DNA of 7,286 bases. Origin: Candidatus Competibacteraceae bacterium. GTDB lineage: Bacteria; Pseudomonadota; Gammaproteobacteria; Competibacterales; Competibacteraceae. The position numbers and the translations under genes are program-made. Shown here in pieces: positions 6,487 to 7,286 of the stretch (within the stretch, counting starts at the first letter, position 1; each line of letters opens with the position of its first letter). The stretch covers positions 1 to 7,286 of the forward strand of contig SKOM01000215.1 in the NCBI GenBank assembly GCA_007120095.1, in the 5' to 3' direction. Under the pieces are notes generated by a model, which was given only the letters and a program-made list of their open reading frames with translations, was not told the origin of the DNA and did no database searches.

Positions 6487-6491
6487 AGGGG
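6487..6491 (+). promoter_or_regulatory. Ribosome binding site that sets the GTG start of the SDR gene
   Basis: AGGGG lies six bases before the GTG at 6498. It supports this non-ATG start, which is also the codon that leaves the N-terminal nucleotide-binding strand complete. Confidence 0.7.
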
Positions 6492-6497
6492 TATTGT

Positions 6498-7247
6498 GTG
6501 GAATCGTTTGAACTCACCGACCGCAGCGTACTGATCACCGGCGGTGCCCGACGCATCGGCGCGGCCATCAGCCGCCATCTGCATGCGGCCGGGATGAATC
6601 TCAGCCTGCACTACCATCGGTCGGCAACCGCTGCGCAGGCGATGGCCGACGAACTCAACGCCCAGCGTCCAGGGTCGGTGCATTTACTCACGGCTGATTT
6701 AAGGCAGACTGCTGAGCTAGCGACATTGGTTCAGCACAGCCTCGACCACTGGGGGCGTTTGGATGTGTTAATTAACAACGCCTCCAGCTTCTACCCTACC
6801 CCGCTGGCCAAGGCCACTGAAGCCCAGTGGGATGATTTATTGGCCAGCAATCTCAAAGCCCCTTTTTTCCTTGCCCAAGCCGCCGCCCCCGAATTGCGTC
6901 GGCGTGGCGGTACTCTCATCAACCTGGTGGACATACACGCCGAACGCCCGCGTAGCGGTCACCCGATTTATTCGACGGCCAAAGCAGGGCTGGTCACCTT
7001 GACCCGAGCGCTGGCTCTGGAATTACAGCCTGATGTCCGGGTCAACGCGGTTGCTCCGGGGGCTATTTTATGGGCGGAAAATGACGACTCACCCGCGACC
7101 CAACAGGCCATTCTGGAACGCATTCCCTTAGGGTGCCGGGGCGATCCAGATGATATTGCCCGTGCGGTGTTGTTTTTAATTCGTGAGGGGACTTATATTA
7201 ATGGTCAAGTGCTGGCGGTTGATGGGGGACGGACCTTATCGATGTGA
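6498..7247 (+). CDS. Pteridine reductase-type short-chain dehydrogenase/reductase
   Basis: This is a cytoplasmic, probably NADPH-dependent reductase of 249 residues with a Rossmann fold. The cofactor motif TGGARRIG begins near residue 14; the basic pair after the glycines is typical of pteridine reductases. NNAS is at 93-96. The usual SDR catalytic serine is replaced by D145 (LVDIHAERP), followed by Y158 and K162 (YSTAKAG). The spacing of 13 and 4 residues is the same as D181, Y194 and K198 of Leishmania PTR1 as I know it. The C-terminus has VNAVAPGAILW and INGQVLAVDGG. Bacterial relatives (FolM) reduce dihydromonapterin and, weakly, dihydrofolate, so a role in pterin/folate metabolism is likely; the exact substrate is not shown. 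The GTG start is supported by AGGGG six bases upstream. A further frame begins at its stop codon (TGATG). It could be read through from glnE-HU or have its own unseen promoter. Confidence 0.88.
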   Translation: MESFELTDRSVLITGGARRIGAAISRHLHAAGMNLSLHYHRSATAAQAMADELNAQRPGSVHLLTADLRQTAELATLVQHSLDHWGRLDVLINNASSFYPTPLAKATEAQWDDLLASNLKAPFFLAQAAAPELRRRGGTLINLVDIHAERPRSGHPIYSTAKAGLVTLTRALALELQPDVRVNAVAPGAILWAENDDSPATQQAILERIPLGCRGDPDDIARAVLFLIREGTYINGQVLAVDGGRTLSM

Positions 7248-7286
7248 TGAGTATGCGTGTCAGCAGTCAACAAGCGTGTTATTCAC
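7247..7286 (+). CDS. Start of an unidentified gene overlapping the SDR stop (partial)
   Basis: The ATG at 7247-7249 shares its A with the SDR stop codon (TGATG), the usual arrangement for translational coupling. The frame is open to the window edge: MSMRVSSQQACYS. A second ATG at 7253 is also in frame. Too little is present to name a family. Gene order in related bacteria and the ending ACYS would be compatible with a pterin gene such as folK, whose N-terminus usually leads into a GSN motif, but that is a guess. Confidence 0.45.
   Translation, partial: MSMRVSSQQACYS

Overview
The window is about 7.3 kb of ordinary chromosomal DNA from a gammaproteobacterium. Its glnE has the full two-domain architecture of Gammaproteobacteria, its HU is typical of the family, and the hypothetical gene looks like a DUF5610-type protein, which I recall mainly from free-living gammaproteobacteria. 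The base composition is moderately GC-rich and fairly even across the genes. I see no mobile element, rRNA, tRNA or CRISPR array. Species cannot be told from this stretch.

Layout. (1) 1-1150, minus strand: a periplasmic solute-binding protein of a TRAP transporter (dctP), followed by the start of an open frame that leaves the window at base 1. This is where a TRAP permease gene would be expected. (2) 1246-1914, plus strand: a polytopic membrane protein of the TVP38/TMEM64 (VTT/DedA-like) family, transcribed divergently from dctP across a roughly 95-base control region. (3) 1911-3053, minus strand: a DUF5610-like protein of unknown function. It converges on the VTT gene with overlapping stop codons, and a sequence resembling a sigma-28 (FliA) flagellar promoter lies upstream of it. 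(4) 3195-7247, plus strand: glnE (glutamine synthetase adenylyltransferase/deadenylase), then two bases later a gene for an HU protein with a lysine-rich tail, then after a 70-base gap with a hairpin a pteridine-reductase-type SDR. A further gene begins at the SDR stop codon (TGATG) and runs off the window.

How the genes relate. GlnE sets glutamine synthetase activity according to nitrogen status. The HU gene sits so close behind it that co-transcription and translational coupling are likely. The SDR carries the Asp-Tyr-Lys catalytic set of pteridine reductases (PTR1/FolM-like) and so probably acts in pterin/folate metabolism. The TRAP protein takes up an unidentified, probably organic-acid-like, solute. 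No functional link is evident between the left half (transport and membrane) and the right half (nitrogen, nucleoid, pterin).

I did not find a convincing new multi-gene system. The most interesting leads are the FliA-like promoter ahead of the DUF5610-like gene, the lysine-tailed HU coupled to glnE, a perfect 11-bp inverted repeat inside glnE, and a dyad overlapping a putative near-leaderless promoter between dctP and the VTT gene.
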